DNA from: JAVBSX01 sp051660685 | Lineage (GTDB): Bacteria; Planctomycetota; Planctomycetia; Pirellulales; Thermoguttaceae | Assembly (NCBI GenBank): GCA_051660685.1 | Contig: JBOFQB010000038.1 | Span: forward strand, 1-43,204 | Direction of reading: 5' to 3' | DNA length: 43,204 bases | In this document: positions 17,715 through 25,366 of the stretch, piece by piece | How the letters are laid out: each line of letters starts with the position of its first letter | Position numbering within the stretch: the stretch's first letter is position 1 | Translations under genes and position numbers: made by a program | The notes under the pieces: generated by a model | Told to the model about the DNA's origin: nothing | Database searches by the model: none | Seen by the model: only the letters and a program-made list of their open reading frames with translations

Positions 17715-17870
17715 GAGGAGAATGTAGGGAATAGGGGGAAGAATTGAGAATGGAATAGGGTAAAAAAACGGAATCTGACGCATGATTGATCATATTGCCG
17801 CAAAACAAGGATTACTCCTCCCTAATCCCTATCCCCCAACCCCTATCACCTTTCTTCGACCTCCTCTCAA
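17715..17870. repeat. GGGATAGGG-ended repeat element, copy B
   Basis: It opens with TGTAGGGAATAGGGGGAAG just after the lipoprotein stop and closes with CCCTAATCCCTATCCCCCAA, so its ends are inverted. The core 17741-17850 (GAATTGAGAATGGAATAGGG ... GGAATCTGACGCATGAT ... AAGGATTACTCCTCCCTAAT) reappears in reverse at 21073-21205 with only a few differences. The centre holds ATGATTGATCAT, almost a perfect palindrome. No protein is encoded. Confidence 0.85.
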
Positions 17871-17909
17871 CAAACACCAATTTCTGAAATACACAAATAG
17901 TTCTATTTC

Positions 17910-19337
17910 TTAGCTGGATTGTAGAGCGCGTTCGACTTTTTGGATCACCTCTGAAATGGGCAGTCGTCGCTCTCCGCAGTCCAGTTCCTCATTCTTACTT
18001 AACCAACTTTCGACTTTCTTCTGAGCGGAAACGACCGTACTATGCGAACGGTCGCCAAAATACTTCCCAATTTCCGCAAATGCGGACCGAGTGTATTTGC
18101 GAGCTAACCACATTGCCAACATTCGGGGATGTGAGACTTGTGCAGCCCGGGTTTTCGACTGCAACACCTGACTGCCCAATCCAAAGGTCTCACAGACGAC
18201 ACTTTCAATGTCCGGCAAACGAACTGTCTTGCGATTGTTGCGGATCAAATCATCCAGTATCAATTCCGCAGTCTGAATCGTCGGCGGAACCTTCTCGGAC
18301 AAATAAGCCGCATGAAGCCGATTGAGAGCACCTGAAAGTTGTCGGGTATGATGACACAAATGGGACACAACAAAACGGCGGACATCACCTGAAATCGGCA
18401 ATTGTCGCTGCTTGACCATTTGCTCAAAAATGGTCAAAAGAGTGTCCCGTTCAGCCGGATCAATTCCGCAAACCATTCCTGCTTCTAATCGGGCTAACAA
18501 TTCGGGTCGCAACCGGCCCAAATCGCGTAAAGGTCGATCCCCGCTGAAAACCAGTTGAACTCCCTGATTTTTCAATGTGTCAATCGTTCGCAACAATTCC
18601 GTTTGTGTCGAGGTTTTTCCAAGAAAAAAATGAATATCATCAAGCAAAAGAACCGAAATGCCCCGAAATTTATTGCGAAATCCCTGTATTCCACCTCGTA
18701 ATCCCTCGATGAATGAGGTTGTAAACTGTTCAGCTGTCATAAATAAAGGGGGTTTACGATCCCGACGTTTCCTCGTTTCTGACCAGATTCCTTCTAAAAG
18801 ATGTGTTTTTCCAACACTTGTTCCTCCATAAAGGTAAATGGGGTTCATTTTGCCCGGATACAATACAGCAATATCGGCTGCTGTTTTAGCGAGACGATTC
18901 GATATTCCTTCAACAAATTGGGACAGAGAAGCGAATTTCCGTCCTCCTTGCGATTCTTCTGTTTTGGTTTGAGGAGGATTGTGAGCCGATTTTTGGGGAC
19001 GAGATGTTAGAATCGGCGAAAGACTGGGCAAAAGGGATTGACCTGAAGAAGGAGAGGTGACGTCCTGAACAGGTCGAGTCGGGAAAACGACATTCAAACC
19101 CGGACGAATCGGGGAATTGCCCGTTTGAAGAGGTTGGAATGTTGTTTTTACGTCGGTTTTTTCTTCATTAACGACCCTCAATGCTTCTTCCAGCTCACTT
19201 TGTGGAAAGAGTGAGGGAAAACGCATATAATCAATCTTCGTGATTCGTGAACTCGTTCGTTGTTTAGAACGGCGCACAACCTGCTCTTCTTGCGAAAAGG
19301 GCCGTTTAACAGACGAGGAGGGGGAGACGTTTTCCAT
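17910..19337 (-). CDS. dnaA: Replication initiator DnaA, divergent N-terminus
   Basis: The protein has 475 residues from the ATG at 19337; the frame is open to 19433 but the extra 32 residues resemble nothing in DnaA. The AAA+ core begins at about residue 133 with FASLSQFVEGISNRLA. Walker A is GGTSVGKT (171-178; families usually have GVGLGKT), Walker B is LLLDDI (230-235), and sensor 1 lies in LVFSGDR. Domain IV, which grips DnaA boxes, is shown by AEIGKYFGDRSHSTVVSA near 440. Residues 1-130 are Ser/Pro/Lys/Thr-rich with no visible domain I, the part that contacts DnaB and DiaA-type partners. A good promoter lies at 19511-19538. Usual neighbours such as dnaN, recF or gyrB are absent. Confidence 0.9.
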   Translation of the reverse strand: MENVSPSSSVKRPFSQEEQVVRRSKQRTSSRITKIDYMRFPSLFPQSELEEALRVVNEEKTDVKTTFQPLQTGNSPIRPGLNVVFPTRPVQDVTSPSSGQSLLPSLSPILTSRPQKSAHNPPQTKTEESQGGRKFASLSQFVEGISNRLAKTAADIAVLYPGKMNPIYLYGGTSVGKTHLLEGIWSETRKRRDRKPPLFMTAEQFTTSFIEGLRGGIQGFRNKFRGISVLLLDDIHFFLGKTSTQTELLRTIDTLKNQGVQLVFSGDRPLRDLGRLRPELLARLEAGMVCGIDPAERDTLLTIFEQMVKQRQLPISGDVRRFVVSHLCHHTRQLSGALNRLHAAYLSEKVPPTIQTAELILDDLIRNNRKTVRLPDIESVVCETFGLGSQVLQSKTRAAQVSHPRMLAMWLARKYTRSAFAEIGKYFGDRSHSTVVSAQKKVESWLSKNEELDCGERRLPISEVIQKVERALQSS

Positions 19338-19510
19338 GTCGTACTTATGATTCCAAACACTGTTCTTTTGCAAACAATCGCAAAACAGACAGTAAGAGTT
19401 GTTGAATACTCTGCCCCGCAAAAAAACTTGCAAGACAAAACATCGGGTTCAAACAAAGTATCGGATTCGGACGATTCAAAGAACGGAATACGTCCGAACG
19501 ACAGAGGGCA

Positions 19511-19538
19511 ATTGTATCGGCTGAAATGAAGTTGTCAA
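19511..19538 (-). promoter_or_regulatory. Promoter of dnaA
   Basis: On the minus strand a perfect -35 TTGACA (19538-19533) is followed after 16 bases by -10 TACAAT (19516-19511). Transcription would start near 19504, giving a leader of about 165 bases before the ATG at 19337. Confidence 0.7.
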
Positions 19539-19625
19539 ACAATTCTTGGGCCAATAAAAATTTTTCCCCAAGATGAATTTCGCTAACCCTTGAAAGATAA
19601 AACTGTTCGGTCGGATTATACTTTT

Positions 19626-19654
19626 TTGACAGAAATTATTTCCTAAAAAATAAT
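19626..19654 (+). promoter_or_regulatory. Promoter pointing away from dnaA, toward the structured RNA
   Basis: A perfect -35 TTGACA at 19626-19631 and a -10 AATAAT at 19649-19654 are separated by 17 bases. Expected start is near 19661. No convincing protein gene follows on this strand before 23592, so the transcript is probably a short RNA. Confidence 0.6.
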
Positions 19655-19660
19655 TTTTCA

Positions 19661-19903
19661 AAATGGGGAAAACTTGTTTTTTCCAAACAAAGAAACGGAC
19701 GAAAAACCGCAAAGCGGCAAAAGACGACCAAAAACATCATCATTCACAAACCCTACTACTTAAAGAAGATACTGTAGGAACCGATTGTCGGAAAAAGCCC
19801 TTTTGGAATCCTATTGTGAAGAGGATTGCTTTTTCCAACAACGAAAGACATTGTTCGATCAGCCCTGCTTGGTCAATCGGGTTCCTCTTGACAAGTTTTT
19901 TTT
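19661..19903 (+). ncRNA. Probable structured small RNA, class unknown
   Basis: About 243 bases between a sigma70-type promoter and an eight-T run (19896-19903). Helices visible: 5' AAAACTTGT (19669-19677) with 3' ACAAGTTTT (19891-19899), closing the molecule; GGAACCGATTG (19777-19787) with CAATCGG-TTCC (19874-19885), 11 pairs with one bulged G; inside it GGAAAAAGC (19790-19798) with GCTTTTTCC (19828-19836), continued by AATCCT (19807-19812) with AGGATT (19822-19827); AACAA with TTGTT (19837-19855); CCTAC with GTAGG (19752-19778 region); CCGC with GCGG near 19707. A 92-codon frame from ATG 19663 overlaps it, but its translation resembles no protein, and the ATG would be almost leaderless. I see no hallmark of tmRNA, RNase P RNA, SRP RNA or a known riboswitch; 6S RNA is possible but unproven. 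Confidence 0.5.
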
Positions 19904-20173
19904 CCCTGAATCTCCCGTCGCAATTCTTTAATTGGCAATAAAAGCCGGAAAGGAGCGACCAACAGGGAGCGTATTGACGGAAAAAGGAGTGTGTTGACAA
20001 AAAGAAGCATCTGAACGGTCAAAGGGGGAACAGCAAACTGCCCAAACTGCTTAATTCTCCAACTCGACCGTCAACACGGAACTTCTGTCCCCTTCTTACG
20101 TCTCGCACAATTCTTACTTTACAATTGTCTCGTTTCACTCTCCAATCAGCGAGACGTTCTTCATCATTCATTA

Positions 20174-20977
20174 TCATTCATTGCAAACGGCCCGGGGAAC
20201 AATCATCCTTGTCCCCAAAACCGGATGCTGGACCAAATCGAACTCCGTGTCATAGATTTTTCGCAATTCTTCTGTATTCATCACCAAATTCGGGGGACCA
20301 TTATACGCCAAACCGTTTTCAGACAGCGCAATCAAACGATTGCCGTTCAAAACAGCCCGGTTGACATCGTGAGTGATTTCTATAATCGTTGTTTTCTGCT
20401 CCCTGTTAATTTGACGCAACAAATGACAGATTTCCTCTTGATGTTTATAATCCAAAAACGTCGTCGGTTCATCCAAAAGTAACAACTGCGGTTCTTGCGC
20501 TAAAGCCGATGCAAGCAAAACCCGTTGTCGTTCCCCCCCACTTAAAGTGTCAATCATCCGATTGGACAAATCGTTTAAGTGCATAACATTGAGGGACTGT
20601 TCAACGACAACGCAATCGTGATGTGAAAGGGGGGTAAGCGGATTCAAGTGAGGATACCGTCCCATTTCGACAACTTCACGAACGGTCAAGGAAAAGACGG
20701 TACTAAAGGTCTGTTGAACATAGGCGATTTTTCGAGCAAGTTGCACTCGGGACAAATTCCGAACAGAAACACCCTCAATCCGAATGGAACCGGTCCAATC
20801 CGTCAAAATTCGCAAAATGCAACGGAGCAATGTCGTTTTGCCAATTCCATTTGGTCCAATCACAACCGCATATTCACCTGCATGAACGTCAAACGAAAGA
20901 GAATGAAAAAGCAAGCGGGAATGAGGACCAAACGAATACTGAAGATCGTTGATTGACAAAAGTGGTTCGTGAACCAT
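20174..20977 (-). CDS. ABC transporter ATPase, iron-siderophore/heme/cobalamin type
   Basis: The protein has 267 residues from ATG 20977; an open frame reaches 21133 but translates repeat DNA and is not part of the family. Walker A is GPNGIGKTT (41-49), Q-loop VQQ near 87, signature LSGGERQR (145-152), Walker B LLLLDEP (165-171), H-loop EITHD near 200. The spacing and GRYPHLNPLTPLS stretch fit the FecE/FhuC/BtuD/HmuV class, which powers import of iron chelates, heme or vitamin B12. The matching permease and binding protein are not in the window, so the cargo is open. A repeat element runs right up to the start codon, leaving no own Shine-Dalgarno site visible. Confidence 0.88.
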   Translation of the reverse strand: MVHEPLLSINDLQYSFGPHSRLLFHSLSFDVHAGEYAVVIGPNGIGKTTLLRCILRILTDWTGSIRIEGVSVRNLSRVQLARKIAYVQQTFSTVFSLTVREVVEMGRYPHLNPLTPLSHHDCVVVEQSLNVMHLNDLSNRMIDTLSGGERQRVLLASALAQEPQLLLLDEPTTFLDYKHQEEICHLLRQINREQKTTIIEITHDVNRAVLNGNRLIALSENGLAYNGPPNLVMNTEELRKIYDTEFDLVQHPVLGTRMIVPRAVCNE

Positions 20978-21229
20978 TGTGTAGGGGATAGGGGTTGGGG
21001 AATAGGGGATAATAGGGGGGAAGGGAAGAATTGTTGCGGCGATATAGCGTATCCTGCGCAAAGAAGGTAGAAGGATAGGGGTTGGAGAATAGGGGATAGG
21101 GATTAGGGAGGAGTAATCCTTGCTTTGCCGCAATATGACCGATCATGCGTCAGGTCAGATTCCGTTTTTTACCCTATTCCATTCTCAATTCTTCTCCCTA
21201 TTCCCCAGTCCCTATCCCCTAATCCCTAA
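20978..21229. repeat. GGGATAGGG-ended repeat elements, double copy
   Basis: The whole 252-base gap between the stop codon at 21230-21232 and the start at 20977 is repeat. The first half (20978-21072: GTAGGGGATAGGGG ... GGCGATATAGCGTATCCTGCGC ... AGAAGGTAGAAG) resembles the copy at 10498-10641. The second half (about 21073-21205 in its core) is an inverted copy of 17741-17850. The outer edge CCTAATCCCTAAT touches the stop codon. Confidence 0.85.
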
Positions 21230-23173
21230 TTAACGCAGCTCTCTTGCGCCCGTTTCATGTCGTCGGGAATCCGTTTGCTGAAAATTCTGCTGCATTCCAA
21301 CCGGGACACTTTTCGCTGCCTGTTCGGTTAATAAAGCTCGCTGTTGTATGTCCGTCGTTTTGCCCGTTAATTGATCGAGAAACTGATCGGAAACGGCATT
21401 CAAACGAATCACATCACTTTGTGGAAGTTGATTTCCTTGACGCGGGGAATTGATAATAACGATGATTTCTGCCCCTTCTTTCCGACGTTTTTGAATCTCT
21501 TCCCATGTTGCAACCTCTTCCTCGGAAAGTGTTGAAGGGCGACGGAACGGTTCGTTCCTTGAACTCTCCGTTCCATTCAGGTTGGATAATGGTTCTGTAC
21601 CGTTTTCCCAAGATCGGGTCAACACGATTGGAGAATCCAATGTTCTGGAACTGGAAATCGTTTGATTAGAATCAATCAAAGAAGGGGTCTGATAAACGAA
21701 ACTCAACTGCATGGAATCAAGCATTCGTCGCACTTCAGAAAGAGGGACAAATTGCCCGTCATTTGTTCCGGGATCACCCATATTGCAAACCCCAACCAAA
21801 TAACCCTCTTCAGAAAAGAGACCTCCTCCACTTCGACCTTGAGTTGGTGCTCCTGAGACATGAATGTAGTGAAACGGCGGAACTGTTCCTTCCTTCATTG
21901 GGGGACTGAACCGGTTCAACGAAAGAATCTGATGTTCCATGATTGTTGGAAGTGAACGAACTTGATGTTCCAGAAGTGTTGGATTTGCTCCTCCATTACA
22001 GCCGACCGAGAAAACTTTCTGGTTGACCTGAAGAGAATCAACGGGCGCAAGAGGGACTGCTCGAACAGGACAAGGGGGGAGTATTTTGACGAAACCAATA
22101 TCGGTATTCAAATCCCAATCTTCTAATGTCCCTAAAACCTTAATCGGTGTTCCGTCCTGACTGTTAAACAAATGAACTTCAACGGGACCTTCCCCAATCG
22201 AATCGCGGAAAATATGACCACATGTTAAAATCAACGCCTGATCGCGTCGAGTATCAATGATTGTCCCGGTTCCCCAATTGACCCCGTTTTTATCTTCAAT
22301 TCGGAGCCGAACGGTCGAATCAACCCAAGCAACCGGACCACGTTTGATCGGTTCTGACTGTTGTGTCGTCGAAGAGGACATCAAATTGGACCCGTTTAAG
22401 GGTATACCTTGATGATCCTGCGAAATTGCCCGGGAATAAGCGGGCACAACCGCTGATGTTTGGGTCACACTTTGGGGTGAAACAGGAAGATTCGGCGAAC
22501 TGGGCAAGGTCGAAGAGTCTGACCCAACATAACTTGAAGAAACAGTCCCTTTCGATGAAGACGGAGTTGGGTCCGCGAATCGATTTGAATCCGACAAATT
22601 GTTTGGACTAGACAACCTAGTTTGGTCGGACAATCTGTTGGGGTCCGACAATCGGCTTGAATCGGACAAGGGAACACTTGCATTTTTCGGTGTTCCTGTT
22701 GAAGTGCCTGTATTCAATTGCTGCATTAAGCGTTCTTGTCCCCGCTCGAAAATTCCGGTTATTTCCCGGCATAACGTCTGTTCATCTTTTCCTCCTACAA
22801 AACGATCCAGTTCGTCTTCTCCATAAACCAACACAAAGGTCGGCAATTCTTTCACCCTATATCTGTCCGCGATTTGACGATTCGTTGTCACATCAACATA
22901 CTGAATCGGGTATTTTTTTTGGATAAAGAGGTCAAGAACCGGCTGAATCTGACGACAAACAGGACATTGCGGGGACCCAAATTCCAACAACCGCAATTCC
23001 GGGGTTGGAACTGTTGTTGGAACCGATGCCGAAACCGCTGTTTGAGCTGCGTTAGAAACAGTCCCCTGAACTGGGTTCTGAACTGGAGTTTGAGCAGCGA
23101 CGAGATGATTCAGAAGTAGGGTTGTAATACAGGAAATGAAAAAGACGACGTATTTGGGCATTTTGTGGAGCAT
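21230..23173 (-). CDS. Exported thioredoxin-domain/trypsin-like serine protease fusion
   Basis: The protein has 647 residues; GGAG five bases upstream supports ATG 23173. Parts in order: signal peptide (to about residue 27, LVAAQ); thioredoxin-like domain with LLEFGSPQCPVC (active-site Cys70-x2-Cys73) and the cis-Pro region KELPTFVLVYG; a Ser/Asn/Asp-rich linker with repeated RLSDP/NLSDS units (about 165-275); and a chymotrypsin-fold protease with catalytic His320 (TCGHIF), Asp358 (NTDIGFV) and Ser448 (GRSGGGLF). The C-terminal 150 residues are low in recognisable domains. It probably acts in the periplasm, perhaps in redox control or turnover of exported proteins; the joint role is inference. 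The protease part is of the HtrA/trypsin clan but no PDZ domain is seen. Confidence 0.85.
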   Translation of the reverse strand: MLHKMPKYVVFFISCITTLLLNHLVAAQTPVQNPVQGTVSNAAQTAVSASVPTTVPTPELRLLEFGSPQCPVCRQIQPVLDLFIQKKYPIQYVDVTTNRQIADRYRVKELPTFVLVYGEDELDRFVGGKDEQTLCREITGIFERGQERLMQQLNTGTSTGTPKNASVPLSDSSRLSDPNRLSDQTRLSSPNNLSDSNRFADPTPSSSKGTVSSSYVGSDSSTLPSSPNLPVSPQSVTQTSAVVPAYSRAISQDHQGIPLNGSNLMSSSTTQQSEPIKRGPVAWVDSTVRLRIEDKNGVNWGTGTIIDTRRDQALILTCGHIFRDSIGEGPVEVHLFNSQDGTPIKVLGTLEDWDLNTDIGFVKILPPCPVRAVPLAPVDSLQVNQKVFSVGCNGGANPTLLEHQVRSLPTIMEHQILSLNRFSPPMKEGTVPPFHYIHVSGAPTQGRSGGGLFSEEGYLVGVCNMGDPGTNDGQFVPLSEVRRMLDSMQLSFVYQTPSLIDSNQTISSSRTLDSPIVLTRSWENGTEPLSNLNGTESSRNEPFRRPSTLSEEEVATWEEIQKRRKEGAEIIVIINSPRQGNQLPQSDVIRLNAVSDQFLDQLTGKTTDIQQRALLTEQAAKSVPVGMQQNFQQTDSRRHETGARELR

Positions 23174-23402
23174 CCTTTCTCCAGGTCTCTATTGTTCCTG
23201 ATTCAGGGCCGTTAAGACAAAGTGGGGGGAAATCAACATGAGGAGGGGATCATACCAAAAAGTGGAAAATGTTCCAACCCCAAAATTGACCCCGCCAACT
23301 TTCTGCCAACTTTTACTTTTTCACTTGCTGACGGAGCAGGACCGACAGTCCTTTGAAGACAGAGACTGGACGATTCGGGTCTCTGAGTGTATGATTCGAG
23401 TG

Positions 23403-23408
23403 TATAAT
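23403..23408 (+). promoter_or_regulatory. Possible -10 element for ribE in the 23174-23591 gap
   Basis: A perfect TATAAT stands at 23403-23408, without a convincing -35 at normal spacing. It would start a leader of about 175 bases before ribE, containing the CT-rich repeats. No FMN riboswitch was recognised in this leader and no gene in the rest of the gap. Confidence 0.35.
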
Positions 23409-23483
23409 ACTTTTATGTCTGACGGTTGTTGATGTCACCTTTCCCCTGTTCTCGATGTTGTCCGTTTTCATGGAAGTCGGCAT

Positions 23484-23560
23484 GTTCCTCTCAAGTTCCT
23501 CTCAATTTTCCCAAGTTTCTCTCAATTTTTTCATTTCTCTCATTTCTCTCAATTTTCCCC
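23484..23560 (+). repeat. CT-rich short tandem repeats in the ribE leader
   Basis: About six near-copies of TTCCTCTCAAG/TTTCTCTCAAT follow one another with variable T runs, giving a pyrimidine tract of some 75 bases directly upstream of the riboflavin synthase start. Confidence 0.7.
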
Positions 23561-23591
23561 AACACTTTTGCTCAAAATAGGAAAATAGCTC

Positions 23592-24188
23592 ATGTTCTCA
23601 GGAATCGTTGAATCTCTAGGCAAAGTTGCTGCAATTCTCCCAGAACCCCCAGGTTGTCGTATCATCATTGAATCGCCCGAAATCACCCCGCATATCAAGG
23701 TTGCGGACAGTGTTGCAATCAACGGTTGTTGTCTGACGGTTGTTGAAACCGATCACAACAAGATGGTTTTTCAAGCGGGTCCAGAAACACTTGCCCGGAC
23801 GAATCTTGGCGAACTGCAAGTCGGCAGTCCGGTCAATCTTGAACGGGCCCTTGCCGTTGGAGACCGATTAGGGGGACATTTCGTCTCAGGTCACATTGAC
23901 GGTCAAGCGGTTCTGTCCAACATTAAGGATTATGGCGATTGGGCCGATTACCACTTTACGGTCACAAAAGAGATTGCGGCTCATCTTGCATCCAAAGGTT
24001 CTGTCGCGGTTGACGGTGTTAGTCTGACTCTTGTCGAATGTACTCCCAACTCCTTCAGTGTCGCGCTGATCCCTTACACCCTAAAAGTCACAACCTTAGG
24101 GGCGCGCAAAATCGGTGATAAAGTCAACATTGAAACAGACTTGCTTGCCAAATACGTCCAACGTCTGCTCGACGCCAAAAACTGGTAA
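23592..24188 (+). CDS. ribE: Riboflavin synthase alpha subunit
   Basis: The protein has 198 residues, the normal length. It catalyses the dismutation of two 6,7-dimethyl-8-ribityllumazine molecules to riboflavin, the last step of vitamin B2 synthesis, in the cytoplasm. The start is fixed by the invariant MFSGIVE. Two lumazine-binding barrel repeats are visible: residues 1-97 (with SVAINGCCLTVVE and FQAGPETLARTNLG) and 98-190 (GHFVSGHIDG, GSVAVDGVSLTLVE, FSVALIPYTLKVTTLG). It stands alone, without ribB, ribD or ribH beside it. The upstream leader is CT-rich and lacks a recognisable Shine-Dalgarno site and FMN riboswitch. Confidence 0.96.
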   Translation: MFSGIVESLGKVAAILPEPPGCRIIIESPEITPHIKVADSVAINGCCLTVVETDHNKMVFQAGPETLARTNLGELQVGSPVNLERALAVGDRLGGHFVSGHIDGQAVLSNIKDYGDWADYHFTVTKEIAAHLASKGSVAVDGVSLTLVECTPNSFSVALIPYTLKVTTLGARKIGDKVNIETDLLAKYVQRLLDAKNW

Positions 24189-24322
24189 ACCGATTGCACA
24201 TTAATTGCATGAACCATACCTACAATTCAATGAACCAATACATACGATCTGACAAGACGCGAGTCGGTCTGCGCGGCGTTGGAATTTTCAAAGCGTTCTG
24301 AGTATCATCCAAGAGGAAAAGT

Positions 24323-25366
24323 ATGCTGAGTAAAATAAAATTCGAGCGATTTACTGCGTTTGAGCAGTTGGAAATCAACTTTTCCAAAGGAATCAACGTC
24401 TTCATTGGCGAAAACGGAACCGGCAAAACCCATCTTATGAAGGTTGCGTATGCGGCGTGTGATATTACGCAAAACCGAGGTCGTTTTGCGGAGAAGGTCA
24501 ACAACATATTTCTTCCGTCGGGACGTCAAATTGGTCGATTGGTTAAACGATCTCGTGTGAGTACCAAAGGAGCGGTTCAGGTTTATCGCGTCGTTCCCGA
24601 GAAGGGCGAAATTAAACTCGGGTTGAGTCTTTCCAGTCATTCTGTCGAGCCGGATCAACAGCAGGTGAAAGGACAGAGAAAAACATGGTTTGAGTATCCC
24701 CTTAAAGCGGCCTATATTCCTGTCAAGGATATGTTGGCAAATGCGCCGGGATTTCGGTCTTTGTACGACACACGAGAGATTCATTTTGAGGAAATCTACG
24801 TCGATATTCTTCGAAAAGCCTATATGCCCCTCCTAAAGGGACCAGCTGACAGTCAACGCCGCAACATTATCGAGAAGTTACATGATGCAATGGACGGAAA
24901 TGTTGTCGTTAAGAATGATGAATTCTTTCTTCGCAACAAACACGGTCAACTGGAATTTACGCTCTTAGCAGAAGGTTTTCGCAAACTGGGCTTACTTTGG
25001 GTTTTGATTCAAAATGGTACATTGTTGCAAGGGTCTGTTCTTTTTTGGGACGAACCTGAAACAAATCTCAACCCAAAACTTATTGGTCCCATTGTCGAGA
25101 TTCTGCTTGAACTTCAAAGGTTTGGAGTGCAAGTCTTCCTTTCAACACACAATTACGAAGTGCTGAAAGAATTCGATTTACGAATAAAAACAGAAGATCA
25201 GGTTTTGTTTCACAGTCTGTATCGTGAGGAAAAAACGAACCGGATTGTTTGTTCGTCGACGAGCGAATACGCCGAGATTTCGCCGAATTCTATTGACGAC
25301 ACGTTTGGAAGTTTTATTGACAGGGAAATTCAACAGGCAATAGGAGGGAAACATGATCTCCGTTGA
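24323..25366 (+). CDS. AAA family ATPase (AAA_15/AAA_21, SMC/ABC-like), first gene of a pair
   Basis: The protein has 347 residues. AGAGGA 6 bases upstream decides the ATG. Walker A is GENGTGKT (29-36), preceded by the family opening IKFERFTAFEQLEINFSKG; an ABC-like signature LLAEGFRKLG lies at 214-223; Walker B SVLFWDEPE at 238-246 is followed by the D-loop TNLNP; the switch His is in LSTHNYEVL (274-282). This set places it with overcoming-lysogenization-defect-like and RecF-like ATPases seen in many defence modules. The insert between Walker A and signature, about 180 residues, is short and without a long coiled coil. Its last 14 bases overlap the next gene, so both are translated together and the products probably interact. 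The DNA or protein it senses is unknown. Confidence 0.85.
   Translation: MLSKIKFERFTAFEQLEINFSKGINVFIGENGTGKTHLMKVAYAACDITQNRGRFAEKVNNIFLPSGRQIGRLVKRSRVSTKGAVQVYRVVPEKGEIKLGLSLSSHSVEPDQQQVKGQRKTWFEYPLKAAYIPVKDMLANAPGFRSLYDTREIHFEEIYVDILRKAYMPLLKGPADSQRRNIIEKLHDAMDGNVVVKNDEFFLRNKHGQLEFTLLAEGFRKLGLLWVLIQNGTLLQGSVLFWDEPETNLNPKLIGPIVEILLELQRFGVQVFLSTHNYEVLKEFDLRIKTEDQVLFHSLYREEKTNRIVCSSTSEYAEISPNSIDDTFGSFIDREIQQAIGGKHDLR

Noticed and set aside
19663..19941. 92-residue protein gene downstream of the plus-strand promoter
   Set aside because: The ATG would be almost at the transcript start, composition is not protein-like, and the DNA is better explained by base-paired RNA structure.
19440..20173. 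Replication origin next to dnaA
   Set aside because: An AT-rich stretch exists at 19605-19690, but no perfect or clustered TTATCCACA-type boxes were found; the nearest (TCATTCACA near 19737) matches only seven of nine bases and is single.
20978..21133. N-terminal extension of the ABC ATPase
   Set aside because: The 52 extra residues (PIPYSPTPI-like) are a translation of the dispersed repeat.
23424..23591. FMN riboswitch before ribE
   Set aside because: The leader is a CT-rich tandem repeat and lacks the conserved multi-stem FMN element.
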